Assembly (NCBI GenBank): GCA_052387675.1
Contig: JBQTIY010000010.1
Span: 295,097 to 359,096 of the forward strand
Reading direction: 5' to 3'
DNA from: JBQTIY01 sp052387675
GTDB taxonomy: Bacteria > Planctomycetota > B15-G4
Length of the DNA stretch: 64,000 nt
The notes under the pieces are model-generated. The model did not search any database. It had not been told where the DNA came from and saw nothing but the letters and a program-made list of their open reading frames with translations. A program made the translations under genes and the position numbers. Of the stretch, positions 17,502 to 26,812 are shown piece by piece; position 1 is the first letter of the stretch, and each line of letters starts with the position of its first letter.

Positions 17502-17861
17502 ATGGAGCCTGCGATGCACAGCGCGCGGGTGGAGTCGCGGTCGTACGTCTTGGGCCTGCCGGCCAATACGGTGGCGATCCTGATTCTTTTCCTGGCCGCC
17601 GTCGACGGTTTGGCCACGATCCGAATCCTGCAGCACGACCGCGGCTACGAACTCAATCCGCTCATGGCGCTGCTCATCGAGCATGGCGAGGCAACCTTTC
17701 TGCTGGTCAAGCTGCTGGCCACGGCGCTGTGCGTGAAAGTCATCCAGCGCAGTGGCAGTCACCCCTACGCACGGCTGGCCTGCGTGGCCGGGCTCGCGAT
17801 CTACGTTCCGATCGTCGGGCTGCACATCTACAACACGCTCATGGTGAGCGCACAGGCCTAA
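17502..17861 (+). CDS. Small membrane protein, DUF5658-like
   Basis: 119 residues with three or four hydrophobic segments (VAILILFLAAVDGLATI, ATFLLVKLLATALCVKV, AGLAIYVPIVGLHIYN). The pattern of Asp in the first helix, then ELNPLMALLIEHG, then a Lys in the next helix, is that of the DUF5658 family as I remember it. Function is unknown. It stands alone between the ferredoxin and tRNA-Leu genes, with 55 bases upstream and no strong Shine-Dalgarno. ATG 17502 is chosen; an internal ATG five codons on is also possible. Confidence 0.65.
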   Translation: MEPAMHSARVESRSYVLGLPANTVAILILFLAAVDGLATIRILQHDRGYELNPLMALLIEHGEATFLLVKLLATALCVKVIQRSGSHPYARLACVAGLAIYVPIVGLHIYNTLMVSAQA

Positions 17862-17897
17862 GCCCGCTGCGCTGGGCGATGGCGCGCTGAGCGATAG

Positions 17898-17979
17898 TGC
17901 GAGGAGGGGGAGTTGAACCCCCATGGGTTGCCCCACCGGATCCTAAGTCCGGCGCGTCTGCCAGTTCCGCCATCCTCGC
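17898..17979 (-). tRNA. tRNA-Leu (anticodon UAG)
   Basis: The minus strand folds as a class II tRNA: acceptor GCGAGGA/TCCTCGC, anticodon stem CCGGA/TCCGG with loop CTTAGGA (anticodon TAG), a long variable arm typical of leucine, and T arm GGGGGTTCAACTCCCCC. The discriminator base is A at 17898. The 3' CCA is not encoded (the next bases are CTA), unlike the other two tRNAs in this window. It lies between the DUF5658-like gene and a GNAT gene, both on the other strand. Confidence 0.96.
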
Positions 17980-18013
17980 GTCGAAGCCGCTGTCGGCCGG
18001 AAGCAGACCAGGA

Positions 18014-18019
18014 TAGAGT
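18014..18019 (+). promoter_or_regulatory. Putative -10 hexamer TAGAGT, leaderless spacing
   Basis: TAGAGT in AGGATAGAGTCCGGCCGC, with 8 bases between it and the ATG of the GNAT gene. The spacing suggests a leaderless or nearly leaderless transcript. It begins 35 bases beyond the tRNA-Leu 5' end. Confidence 0.5.
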
Positions 18020-18027
18020 CCGGCCGC

Positions 18028-18594
18028 ATGAAATCGATCCAAAGCCCTGCGCCAGAGCGACAGCCGCTCGTGACCGTGCGTGCGGCCCGGCCAACGGACC
18101 TGCGCACGCTGGTGGCCTTCAATCGCGCCATGGCTCTGGAAACCGAAGGCCGGCAGCTCGCCCTGGGCGTGCTGCGGCGCGGAGTGGAGCGGGCCTTGCG
18201 CGACCCCGCCAAGGGCCGCTACCTCGTGGCCGTGCTGGGCCGCCGAGTGGCCGGTGCCCTGCTGCTCACGCGTGAATGGAGCGACTGGCGTGACGGCTGG
18301 TTCTGGTGGATCCAGAGTGTCTACGTGCGGCCCGAGTCCCGCGGCCGGGGCCTCTATTCGGCCCTGCATCGTGCCGTGCTCTCACAAGCCGCTGCGGCCG
18401 GCGATGTGCGCGGCACGCGGCTCTACGTGGAATCGGGCAACCACGTCGCGCGCCGGGCCTACCGGCGGCTCGGCATGCAGTGCACGAGCTATCGGCTCTA
18501 CGAGGCGCTGTTGTCGTCGCCCGTCGAGGCGCCGACGCCGCGCCGGCGGCCTCAGCCGGCTCGCACTGGCTCGCGCCGCGCTTCGCGCAGGTAG
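18028..18594 (+). CDS. GNAT family N-acetyltransferase
   Basis: A 188-residue cytoplasmic protein with the GNAT core: VRAARPTDLRTLVAFNRAMA (beta1-alpha1), ALLLTREWSDWRDGWFWWIQ, then the acetyl-CoA pyrophosphate loop VRPESRGRGLYSALH (R/Q-x-x-G-x-G/A type) and YVESGNHVARRAYRRLGM, the usual helix 4/beta 6 region. The acceptor substrate cannot be inferred. Its 3' end overlaps the convergent aconitase gene by 43 bases. A TAGAGT element sits 8 bases before the ATG. Confidence 0.9.
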   Translation: MKSIQSPAPERQPLVTVRAARPTDLRTLVAFNRAMALETEGRQLALGVLRRGVERALRDPAKGRYLVAVLGRRVAGALLLTREWSDWRDGWFWWIQSVYVRPESRGRGLYSALHRAVLSQAAAAGDVRGTRLYVESGNHVARRAYRRLGMQCTSYRLYEALLSSPVEAPTPRRRPQPARTGSRRASRR

Positions 18595-20831
18595 TTGAGC
18601 GCCGACCCGGCGCGGAACCAGGCCACGTGCAGCGGGTCGAAGCTGTGCGCGCAGGCGAAGCGGTCCGTGCTGCCGTCCGCATGCCGCGCGACGACGGTGA
18701 CGGCACTGCCGGGTGCCAGGAGCTCGACGCCCTCGAGGCTGAGGCGGTCGGTTTCGCGGACCAGTTCCCAGGCGGCCGGATCCTGGAAGGTGAGCGCGAG
18801 CAGCCCCTGTTTCTTGAGGTTCGTTTCGGCGATGCGCGCAAAGCTGCGCGCGATGATCGCCCGGCCGCCCAGAAAGCGCGGCGACATGGCGGCGTGCTCG
18901 CGGCTGCTGCCTTCGCCGTAGTTCACGTCGGCGACAACAACCCAGCCCAGGCCGGCAGCCTGATAGGCCTTGGCCAACTCAGGAAAGGGGCGGTGCTCTT
19001 CACCGGAGAGCACATTGCGGCCCAGCCCGACTTCGCCCGTGAAGGCATTCGTGGCGCCTAGGTAGCAGTTGTCGGAAATATTGGCCAGATGGCCGCGGTA
19101 CTTCAGCCACTTGCCGGCCGCGGAGATGTGGTCGGTGGTGCATTTGCCGGCGACCTTGAGCAGCACCGGCAGTTCCCGCAACTGGGCGGGCGTGATGGGC
19201 CGGAAGGGTTCCAGCAGTTGCAGGCGCTGACTGCCTTCGGCCACCTGCAGCGAAACGCGCGAGCCGTCGGCGGGCGGAGACACGAGCCCCTGGAAACTTG
19301 TCTGCATGCCCTGCTTTGGCAAGTCGCGCCCGCTGGGCGGCGTGAGCCGCACACTGCGGCCATCTGCGGTTTGCAGCGCGTCGCGACGCGGGTCGAAGTC
19401 GAGCCGGCCGGCCAGCGCGAGAGCCACCACGACCTCGGGACTGCCGATGAAGGCCATCGTCTGCGGGTTGCCGTCGTTGCGCCCCGAGAAGTTGCGGTTG
19501 TAGCTCGTGAGGATCGAGTTCACTTCGCCCTTGTCGATGTCGTCGCGCTGCCACTGGCCGATGCACGGCCCACAGGCATTGGCCAGCACAGTGGCCCCGA
19601 TGTCGGCCAGGACTTGCATCTGGCCGTCGCGCCGGATGGTCTGGTCCACGGTGTCGCTGCCGGGCGTGACCATGAGCGGCGTCTTGACCTGCAGGCCGTG
19701 CCGTTTGGCCTGGGCCGCGACGGAGGCGGCGCGCTCCATGTCCTCGTAGCTGCTGTTCGTGCAGGAGCCGATGAGCGCGGCCTTGAGTGTGGCCGGCCAG
19801 CTCTTGGCGCGCACTTCAGCGGCCAAATCGGACAGTGGCCGGGCCAGGTCCGGCGTGTGCGGCCCGACGATGAGCGGCGGCAGCGTGGAGAGGTCGATCT
19901 CGATGACGCGGTCGAAGTAGCGCGTGGGATCGGCCTCGACCTCGGGGTCAGCGCGCAGAGCTCCGCGATGCTGCTCGGCCAGGGCTGCGATGTCGGCGCG
20001 CTCGGTCGCACGCAGGTAATCGGCCATGCGCGCATCGAAGGGGAAGACCGACGTCGTGGCGCCGTGTTCGGCGCCCATGTTGCAAATCGTGCCCTTGCCG
20101 GTGCACGAGATGCTCTCGGCGCCCGGGCCGAAGTACTCGACGATGGCGCCGGTGCCGCCCTTGACGGTCAGGATCTCGCAGACCTTGAGGATCACGTCCT
20201 TGGGCGAACTCCAGCCGTCGAGGCTGCCGGTCAGTTTGATCCCGATGAGCTTGGGCCACTTCACGCTGAAGGGCAGTCCCGCCATGACTTCCATTGCGTC
20301 GGCGCCGCCCACGCCGATGGCCAGCATGCCGAGCCCGCCCGCATTGGGCGTGTGACTGTCGGTGCCGATCATCAGGCCGCCGGGGAAGGCGTAGTTCTCG
20401 AGCACGACCTGATGAATGATGCCGCTGCCCGGCTCCCAGAAGCCGATGCCGTAGCGCGCCGAGGCGCTCTTGAGGAAGGCGTAGACCTCGGCATTCTCCT
20501 CGTTGGCCACTTGCAGATCCTGCGACTTGCCGTGACGCGCGCGAATGAGATGGTCGCAGTGCACCGTGCTGGGCACCGCCACGGTGGCGCGGCCGGCCAT
20601 GCCGAACTGCAGCAGCGCCATCTGCGCGGTCGCGTCCTGCATGGCCACGCGGTCGGGCTGCAGATCCACGTAGCTCTGGCCGCGCTCGGGCAGACTCGCG
20701 TGGCGTCCGACCCGGTGCGCACCCAAGATCTTCTCCGACAGCGTCAGCGGCCGGCCGGCCTGCTGCCGCAGTGCGCGGAGCTGGTCATCGAGGCTGGCGT
20801 AGAAGGCGGCGATCGGGGCAGGCACGGGCAT
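18552..20831 (-). CDS. Aconitate hydratase (mitochondrial-type aconitase)
   Basis: 759 residues from the ATG at 20831 (MPVPAPIAAFYASLDDQ). The open frame continues upstream to 21116 only by reading over the M16 gene and is rejected. It is a TCA-cycle [4Fe-4S] enzyme interconverting citrate and isocitrate. Cluster ligands are in GSCTNSSYEDMERA and NACGPCIGQW, and substrate residues are recognisable in VPSTVHCDHLI, GTDSHTPNAGG, SYNRNFSGRNDGN and YGEGSSREHAAMSPRFLGG. The length (about 755-780) and ALKAALIGSCTN context fit the mitochondrial-type branch rather than AcnA (about 890) or AcnB. It overlaps the GNAT gene tail to tail. Monocistronic, as far as the sequence shows. Confidence 0.96.
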   Translation of the reverse strand: MPVPAPIAAFYASLDDQLRALRQQAGRPLTLSEKILGAHRVGRHASLPERGQSYVDLQPDRVAMQDATAQMALLQFGMAGRATVAVPSTVHCDHLIRARHGKSQDLQVANEENAEVYAFLKSASARYGIGFWEPGSGIIHQVVLENYAFPGGLMIGTDSHTPNAGGLGMLAIGVGGADAMEVMAGLPFSVKWPKLIGIKLTGSLDGWSSPKDVILKVCEILTVKGGTGAIVEYFGPGAESISCTGKGTICNMGAEHGATTSVFPFDARMADYLRATERADIAALAEQHRGALRADPEVEADPTRYFDRVIEIDLSTLPPLIVGPHTPDLARPLSDLAAEVRAKSWPATLKAALIGSCTNSSYEDMERAASVAAQAKRHGLQVKTPLMVTPGSDTVDQTIRRDGQMQVLADIGATVLANACGPCIGQWQRDDIDKGEVNSILTSYNRNFSGRNDGNPQTMAFIGSPEVVVALALAGRLDFDPRRDALQTADGRSVRLTPPSGRDLPKQGMQTSFQGLVSPPADGSRVSLQVAEGSQRLQLLEPFRPITPAQLRELPVLLKVAGKCTTDHISAAGKWLKYRGHLANISDNCYLGATNAFTGEVGLGRNVLSGEEHRPFPELAKAYQAAGLGWVVVADVNYGEGSSREHAAMSPRFLGGRAIIARSFARIAETNLKKQGLLALTFQDPAAWELVRETDRLSLEGVELLAPGSAVTVVARHADGSTDRFACAHSFDPLHVAWFRAGSALNYLREARREPVRAG

Positions 20832-20905
20832 GTCGGGTCTCGCAGAGGGGATGCCAGAACTTAGGGCACCGGGCCCTGCTTCGCAACCGGCCGCGCTACG
20901 CCGCT

Positions 20906-23836
20906 TCAGCCGCCGATCGTGACGACCGTGACCGGCGCAATCGCCTCGAGACTCTCGCGCACGACGGCCGCGTCGCCGACCACCACGATGTGCAGACGCT
21001 CCGGATCCAACAGTGTGCGCGCCGCCGCGGCGACGTCCTCGGCCCCCGTGCCGGCAATCCTTTGCAGGTAGCCGTCCCACCAATCGGCCGGCAAGCCGTG
21101 CAGGCGCAGCGTCCATAGCCGCGCGGCCGCGGCCTGTGGTGTCTCGAGCGAACCGGCGAAGGATCCCAGCAGGTAAGACTTGGCCGCGTTGAGCTCCTCG
21201 CTGCTGGGCGCCAGATCCCGCATGCGCCGCACTTCATCGAGCACCGCACGCACGGTCTCGGCCGTGGTGGGGGTCTTAGTGAAAGTGCTCACGCGGAACT
21301 CGCCGCCGAAGCGATCGGAGGAGAGGCCGCCGCTGGCGCCATAAGTGAGCCCCTTCTCCACGCGCAGACTGTCGTTGAGCCGGCTCGTGAAGGCGCCTCC
21401 GAAGACCTGGCTGAGCACGGCGCCGGTGGCATAGAGCGGATGTTCACGCGTCACGCCGAAGTGCCCGGCGCGGATTTCACTCTGCACGGCGCCGGGCGAG
21501 TCCACCAGCGTGATCCGTGTGCCGGGCTGCGCCTCCGTGGCGGGCAGCGGCGGCACGGGCGGCTCGCCCTCGGCGTCCCAGCCCCCGAGGAAGCGCTGCG
21601 CCAAGGCTTGGGCGCGCTCGGCGCTGACATCACCCGCCACGTAGAGCGTGGCCGTGTCGGGCCGGACCCAGCGCTCCCACCAGTCGCGCAGCGCCAAGGG
21701 CGTGAGCCGCTTGAGATCGGCAGACACGCCTTCGGCCGGCCGGCCATAGGGATGCGCCCCCCAGATGGCCGTGGCGAGCGCGCGCTCGGCTTGCACTGAA
21801 GGCGTCTTCTCGGAGACCGCCATGCCCGTGCTGGTTTGCTTGCGCAGAGTCTCGAATTCTTTGGGATCGAAGCGGGGCGCCAGCACGACTTCCGCCAGCA
21901 GGCGCAGGGCCTGCTCGACATCGCCGGTGAGTGCACTCACGTTCACGGCAGCGGAATCCTGATCGGCGCTGGCCGAAAGGCTGATGCCGTTCTTCTCCAG
22001 TTCGAGCGCGAGGGCCTCGGCATCGCGGGCCACCGTGCCGCGCGTGACCATGCTGGCGGCCATCGCGGCGGTGCCGGGCAGGCTCTGGTCTTCCGTGAAG
22101 GCGCCCGTCTCGAGCCGCAATGAGAGGCTCACGAAGGGGACTTCGTGGTTCTCCACCACGACGAGTCCCAGCCCGTTGTCGAGCCGTGTCTCCACGCCGT
22201 GCAGCGCAAGCTCCAGCGCCAGCGGGGGTGCGACCGGCGGCGCAGTGGGATAGCCACGGGGCGGGCGCGCGCCGGCCTTGGGGCCGCTGGCGCTGGCGCG
22301 CCGGCCGCCGGCGACTTCCTCGCCGCTCTCGCTCTCCTCGGATTTCTCGTTGAGCGAAGCGGCGGCCGAGAGCGCGCCGCGCATCATGCTGCCCAAGCCC
22401 GGCTCGATGCGCACTTCGGTGGCGCGTTCGCGTACGAGGTAAGTCCGCGCCACGCGCGTGAGGTCTTCCAGCGTCACCGATTCCAGGCGTCGCAGGCGCT
22501 CATTGGCCTCCTGCGCATCGCCGAAGATCGTGGCGGCCTGGCCGAGCGCATTGGCCTTACTGGCCACGGTGAGCGACTGGGTCACATCGTCGCGCAGCAT
22601 TTGTTTGCGCACCTTGGCCAGTTCTTCGGCGGTGAGGCCGGACTCGCACACCAAGTCGATCTGCTCCCAGAGCGCGGCGAGCACCGGATCGGTCCGGCCC
22701 TGCGGCATGAGCACGCCCACCACGGCGGCAAAACCCGCCTGCTCCAGGCCGGCGTACAGTCCCAGGCCGGCCACGGCGAGGTCCTTGCGGCGCACGAGGT
22801 CGATGTAGACGCGGCTGCTTTCGCCGCCGCCCAGCGCGGTCATGAGCAGTTCGAGCGCCACGGCATCCGGGTGGCCTTCGGGCACGGCACGAAACGCGAG
22901 GCCGGCGATGGGCACCGGGCCATTGGCCGGCTCGATCTTCACCTGCGCCAGCGCCGTTTGCTCGGGTTCGGCCAGCGTCACGCGCGGCGGATCGGGGCAG
23001 CGCGGGATCCAGCCGAAGCACTTCTGGGCCAGCGCGCGCACGTCGGCGTGGCTCGCGTCACCCGCCACGACGAGCGTGGCATTGTTGGGCACGTAGTACG
23101 TGTCCCAGAAGCGCTGGATGTCATCCGGCGTGCTGGCGCGCAGGTGCTCGATCTGCCCGATGGGCGACCAGCGATAAGGGTGCTGAGTGAAGAGACTGGC
23201 CAGGAGTTTTTCGAGCACATCGCCGAAGGGCTGGTTCAGTCCCAGGCGCCGCTCTTCCTCGACGACCTTGCGCTCAGTGGCGAAGCCGCCCTCGTCGATG
23301 CGCAGCGCCGACATGCGCTCGGCCTCGAGCCAGAGCACGAGTTCGAGCTGATTGGAGGGCAGTTCCTGAACGTAGACCGTCTGGTCGAACGACGTGAAAG
23401 CGTTGCAGTCGCCGCCCGTGCGTCGCACGAAGTCGAAGTGATCCTTGGGTCCGAGCCGATCCGTGCCGCGAAACATCATGTGCTCAAACATGTGCGCGAA
23501 GCCCTGCCGGTCCGGCTGCTCGTCCTTGCTGCCGACGTGATACCAGAGCTGCACGGCGACGATCGGCGCGCTCTTGTCTTCAAGCGAGATGACACGGAGG
23601 CCGTTCTCAAGCACGACCTCCTCGAAGGGCAGGCGGCCCTCGCCGCGCCGCACCGGCAGCCTTGCGGCTTCGGCGGCGGCCTGCGCGTGCAGCAGGGCCT
23701 GCGCCGCGAGCGACTCCGCCGGGGAGTCCGCCGCAGGGCCCGCGGCTTTGACTTCGTGCGCGCCGGACTGTGTGGCGCCGCAACCGGCGAGCAGGAGAAG
23801 CAGCGCGAAGCAGGGGCGGAAGGTCGCAGGCATCAT
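20906..23836 (-). CDS. M16 family double-domain metallopeptidase, lipoprotein (second copy)
   Basis: 976 residues with a short lipoprotein signal (MMPATFRPCFALLLLLAGC, Cys19). The N-terminal M16 domain has HMFEH (residues 115-119) and a downstream Glu in VVEEERRLG as the third zinc ligand. After a low-complexity linker (ESESGEEVAGGRRASASGP) comes a second M16 domain without the zinc motif but with the typical RxxxY-type region near the end (RLNDSLRVEKGLTYGASGG). This active-plus-inactive arrangement is the classic pitrilysin or processing-peptidase pair fused in one chain. It should act in the periplasm on peptides or signal-peptide remnants. It lies between tRNA-Lys and aconitase, on the same strand. 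Confidence 0.92.
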   Translation of the reverse strand: MMPATFRPCFALLLLLAGCGATQSGAHEVKAAGPAADSPAESLAAQALLHAQAAAEAARLPVRRGEGRLPFEEVVLENGLRVISLEDKSAPIVAVQLWYHVGSKDEQPDRQGFAHMFEHMMFRGTDRLGPKDHFDFVRRTGGDCNAFTSFDQTVYVQELPSNQLELVLWLEAERMSALRIDEGGFATERKVVEEERRLGLNQPFGDVLEKLLASLFTQHPYRWSPIGQIEHLRASTPDDIQRFWDTYYVPNNATLVVAGDASHADVRALAQKCFGWIPRCPDPPRVTLAEPEQTALAQVKIEPANGPVPIAGLAFRAVPEGHPDAVALELLMTALGGGESSRVYIDLVRRKDLAVAGLGLYAGLEQAGFAAVVGVLMPQGRTDPVLAALWEQIDLVCESGLTAEELAKVRKQMLRDDVTQSLTVASKANALGQAATIFGDAQEANERLRRLESVTLEDLTRVARTYLVRERATEVRIEPGLGSMMRGALSAAASLNEKSEESESGEEVAGGRRASASGPKAGARPPRGYPTAPPVAPPLALELALHGVETRLDNGLGLVVVENHEVPFVSLSLRLETGAFTEDQSLPGTAAMAASMVTRGTVARDAEALALELEKNGISLSASADQDSAAVNVSALTGDVEQALRLLAEVVLAPRFDPKEFETLRKQTSTGMAVSEKTPSVQAERALATAIWGAHPYGRPAEGVSADLKRLTPLALRDWWERWVRPDTATLYVAGDVSAERAQALAQRFLGGWDAEGEPPVPPLPATEAQPGTRITLVDSPGAVQSEIRAGHFGVTREHPLYATGAVLSQVFGGAFTSRLNDSLRVEKGLTYGASGGLSSDRFGGEFRVSTFTKTPTTAETVRAVLDEVRRMRDLAPSSEELNAAKSYLLGSFAGSLETPQAAAARLWTLRLHGLPADWWDGYLQRIAGTGAEDVAAAARTLLDPERLHIVVVGDAAVVRESLEAIAPVTVVTIGG

Positions 23837-23909
23837 CGATCTCCGAAGGGCGAGCAGCCTGGAAGGCGGCCGGGCCCGGGCGCGGCGCAGTGCCGAGCGC
23901 GCGAGAAAA

Positions 23910-23985
<76 letters not shown>

Positions 23986-24062
23986 ACGCGGAGGGGCGAT
24001 TCTCGCCCGCCTGCGGCCGCGGTATCAAGGGCGCCGCGCCGCGCGCTCGCGCGAGCGCGCGT

Positions 24063-24140
24063 TGGGGTGAGTGACGGGAATCGAACCCGCGGCCTCCAGT
24101 GCCACAGACTGGCGCTCTAACCAACTGAGCTACACCCACC
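24063..24140 (-). tRNA. tRNA-His (anticodon GUG)
   Basis: The minus strand folds as a tRNA with acceptor GTGGGTG/CACTCAC, the histidine-specific extra G at -1 (24140) facing discriminator C, anticodon loop CTGTGGC (GTG) and T loop GTTCGAT. The CCA end is encoded at 24063-24065. It lies 77 bases upstream of tRNA-Lys in the same orientation and may be cotranscribed with it. Confidence 0.97.
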
Positions 24141-24179
24141 ATCGAGCGGGGCGAAGGGTAGCGGCCGCCGCCGCGGCGC

Positions 24180-25664
24180 TCAAGAGCCGCTGCGGACGTC
24201 CGCGGCCGCGTCAGGCCACGCGACGACAGTGCCCTCGCGCAACTGCAGCCCATTTCGCTCGAAGACCTGGCGCACCCAGGGGTAGACCCGGCAGGCGCGT
24301 TCGAGCAGCAGCAAGGCCTCGGGAGCGTTGGTGCGCGCTTGCTCCAGGTGGCGCAGGCCCTCGGCGACATCGCCGCGCAGCAGGGCGATGAGCGCGTAGG
24401 AAGTGTCGAGTTCACCGCCGTAGGCGTCGAGATCCTGGTAGGCGCTGTCCAGGCTGCGCTGAGCCAGTTCGGCGAGGGCGCCCCAGCGGCCAGTGACCAG
24501 GGCGAAACCCACATAGCCCCGGCCGATGACGGCGTGCGCGCGGGCCAGATCGGCCGGGCCGTAGCCGGCGCTGGCCAGCATTTCATCCACGCTCGGGCCC
24601 TGGCCGCGGCGCCCGGTGAGCGGAAAGAGCCCCAAGTCTTCGATGGCGTCGGCCACGGCCAGCGTCATCACGCGTTGCCCGGCAGGATTGGGGTGGCAGT
24701 GATCGGCGAACAGATCGAAGCCGGGCACGCCGCGCACGCTGGCGATCTCCATGGCGCGATCCACCGGCACGACTTGCCGTGCCTCCTCGCGCAAAATCGA
24801 GAGCAGCGCGCCCGTGGCGCGGTGCGGCCAGCGGTCTGTGTCACGCGCCTGTTCGAAAGCGGCGCGGGCGCCGACCACATCACCGGCATCGAGCAATTGC
24901 GCACCGCGCCGCCAGGCCGCGTCGGGCTCCTCGGGCAGGCGCGGGTCATCGCCGAGGATGGGGGGCGAGTGCGCCAGATTGCTGGCCGGCAGGAGCACCA
25001 GGAGCTTCACGTCGGCGCCGTCGGCCGCCCGCTGCATCGTGCGCAGATGCTCCCGGAAGTTGCGCTGGATCGCTGCATGATCGAAGTCGTTCTCAATCGT
25101 GGGCAGCGTCTCGGCCAGGGCGTCGGTGACCCCCAGGGTGGCGAGGCCGCGGCGCAGCAGTTCCGAACGCGCCCACCAGCGCCGGTCGAGCAGTTCGCCC
25201 GAGTGCAAATACTCGTTGTGCCCCACCGCCAGCACGATGACGTTGGGCTCCATGCGCAGCGCGAAGGGAAAGAGGTCGCGCATTTGCCGGCTGGTGAGCC
25301 CCGGGCCCGCAAACTGCACAACCTCGGCCTGCACTCCGCGCCAGCGCAGGATCTGGTCCAGCCAGGCCGGCGGCGAGAGCTTGGGGCCATAGGGCAAGCC
25401 GGCTTCGGTGGAGGCGCCCATGTAGACGATGCGCAGTTGGCTGGGCGCCGCGGTCACATCGAAGGGCACGAGTTCGGGCCAGGCCTCGGCGTCGTTGCGC
25501 AGCCGCCCGGCCACACTCTCGTCGAAGGGCGAGCGCACGATCCAGCGCGGCAGCCGCAAGACCAGCTCGCCCACGGCGAGCATGGCGACGAACACCGCGC
25601 AGACGAGGCCAGCACGGCGCAGGCGGCGTCCGCGAGCGGGCCTCTCGGCGGTGCCGGCGTTCAT
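24180..25664 (-). CDS. Membrane-anchored SGNH/GDSL-like hydrolase with TPR-like C-terminus
   Basis: 494 residues. One N-terminal hydrophobic helix (RAGLVCAVFVAMLAVGELVL) would anchor the protein with its domain outside. The SGNH signatures follow: block I YMGASTEAGLPYG (Ser nucleophile replacing the GDS context), block III AVGHNEYLHSGEL, and block V DLFADHCHPNPAGQRVM with the Asp-x-x-His pair. The region 255-295 and the last 120 residues are helical and TPR-like (AAFEQARDTDRWPHRA, GLRHLEQARTNAPEAL). Such proteins are esterases or acetyl transfer partners acting on glycans; the substrate is unknown. It is the last gene of the acyl-CoA operon and overlaps the acyl-CoA dehydrogenase stop region by 4 bases, although its role looks unrelated. 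Confidence 0.8.
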   Translation of the reverse strand: MNAGTAERPARGRRLRRAGLVCAVFVAMLAVGELVLRLPRWIVRSPFDESVAGRLRNDAEAWPELVPFDVTAAPSQLRIVYMGASTEAGLPYGPKLSPPAWLDQILRWRGVQAEVVQFAGPGLTSRQMRDLFPFALRMEPNVIVLAVGHNEYLHSGELLDRRWWARSELLRRGLATLGVTDALAETLPTIENDFDHAAIQRNFREHLRTMQRAADGADVKLLVLLPASNLAHSPPILGDDPRLPEEPDAAWRRGAQLLDAGDVVGARAAFEQARDTDRWPHRATGALLSILREEARQVVPVDRAMEIASVRGVPGFDLFADHCHPNPAGQRVMTLAVADAIEDLGLFPLTGRRGQGPSVDEMLASAGYGPADLARAHAVIGRGYVGFALVTGRWGALAELAQRSLDSAYQDLDAYGGELDTSYALIALLRGDVAEGLRHLEQARTNAPEALLLLERACRVYPWVRQVFERNGLQLREGTVVAWPDAAADVRSGS

Positions 25665-26812
25665 GGCTTGCCGAGCAGAGCGCGCGCGATGATCAGCCGG
25701 TGGATGTGGTTGGTGCCTTCGTAGATGCGCAGACCCTGCACGTCGCGGTAGTAGCGTTCCACTGGGTGTGCGTCGCCGTAGCCGCGATTGCCCAGGAGGA
25801 GCACGGCCTTGTCGGCCGCGCGCTGCGCGACCTCGGTGGCGAAGAGCTTGGCCGAGGAGGTGAGCCGGCCGGTGGCCGGATCACGCCGGTCGGCGGCGCG
25901 CGCCGCCTCGGCCACCAGCGCCGCCGCGGCTTCAGTCTCAGCGCTCATGTCGGCCAGATCGGCCTGCACCATCTGGAAGTCCCCGATGCGCCGGCCGAAC
26001 TGCTGGCGTTGGCGGGCGTGCGTCAGGGCGGCCTCGAGGCAGGCGCGGGCAATGCCGACGGCGCCCGCCGCCACACCGAGGCGTCCGTGCTCCAGGGCCG
26101 ACATGGCCACCTTGTGCCCGCCGCCCACCGGCCCGAGGCGCTGGCTGTCCGGCACGCTGAGCTGCGTGAAGCGCAGGCGCGCGTGATCGGCGGCGCGGTG
26201 GCCCAGCGGATGCTCACCCAGCGGCTCGGCGACAAAGCCCTGCGCAGGCAGCTCCACAACGAAGCAGGTGAGGTTGTCCTTGGCGTTGCTCGCTGCAGAA
26301 GCCGGTGCGGTTCGCGCGAAGACCAGCGCCAGGTCGGCGATGCCGCCATTGGTGATCCAAGTTTTGCTGCCGTCGAGCACCCAGGCCTCGCCGCGGCGCT
26401 CCGCGCGCGTGGCGATCGCGTTCACGTCGCTGCCCGCGCCCTCTTCGGTGAGTGCGTAGCAGCCGACAGCCGCGCCTGAACCAAGGCGGGGGAGCCAGCG
26501 CGCCTGCTGCGCGGGTGTGGCGTGGTCGGCCAGGCACTGACTGACCAAGCCCGCCTGCACAGTGATGAAGCCGCGCACCGAGGAGCAAGCCCGGCCAAGT
26601 TCCTCGTAGACCCCGATGAAGGCCTCGTTGTCGTAGCCGCCGCCGCCCAGGGCAACGGGCAGCGGCGCCGAGAGGAAGCCGGCCGCGCCGAGGCGCGTGA
26701 TGACTTCACGCGGCATGTGCCCCGCGCGATCCCAGGCGCCGGCCTGCGGCGCGATCTCCTCGGCAGCAAAGCGCGCGGCGCGCTCGCGCAGCGCCAGGCG
26801 GTCGGGCTTCAC
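25661..26812 (-). CDS. Acyl-CoA dehydrogenase
   Basis: A 383-residue flavoenzyme of the acyl-CoA dehydrogenase superfamily that introduces an alpha-beta double bond into an acyl-CoA. The FAD/substrate signatures are CYALTEEGAGSDVNAI and WVLDGSKTWITNGG, and the C-terminal GNRGYGDAHPVERYYRDVQGLRIYEGTNHIHR is highly characteristic, with the catalytic base expected to be the Glu in IYEGTN. GTG start at 26812 within a GTGA overlap with the ferredoxin gene. It overlaps both neighbours by 4 bases, so it belongs to the acyl-CoA operon. Electrons would normally go to ETF, and no etfAB is in the window. Chain-length or ring specificity is not visible. Confidence 0.93.
   Translation of the reverse strand: MKPDRLALRERAARFAAEEIAPQAGAWDRAGHMPREVITRLGAAGFLSAPLPVALGGGGYDNEAFIGVYEELGRACSSVRGFITVQAGLVSQCLADHATPAQQARWLPRLGSGAAVGCYALTEEGAGSDVNAIATRAERRGEAWVLDGSKTWITNGGIADLALVFARTAPASAASNAKDNLTCFVVELPAQGFVAEPLGEHPLGHRAADHARLRFTQLSVPDSQRLGPVGGGHKVAMSALEHGRLGVAAGAVGIARACLEAALTHARQRQQFGRRIGDFQMVQADLADMSAETEAAAALVAEAARAADRRDPATGRLTSSAKLFATEVAQRAADKAVLLLGNRGYGDAHPVERYYRDVQGLRIYEGTNHIHRLIIARALLGKP

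Noticed and set aside
20832..21116. Upstream extension of the aconitase frame
   Set aside because: It reads over the M16 gene on the same strand in another frame and has no aconitase similarity. The usual family length and opening fit the ATG at 20831.
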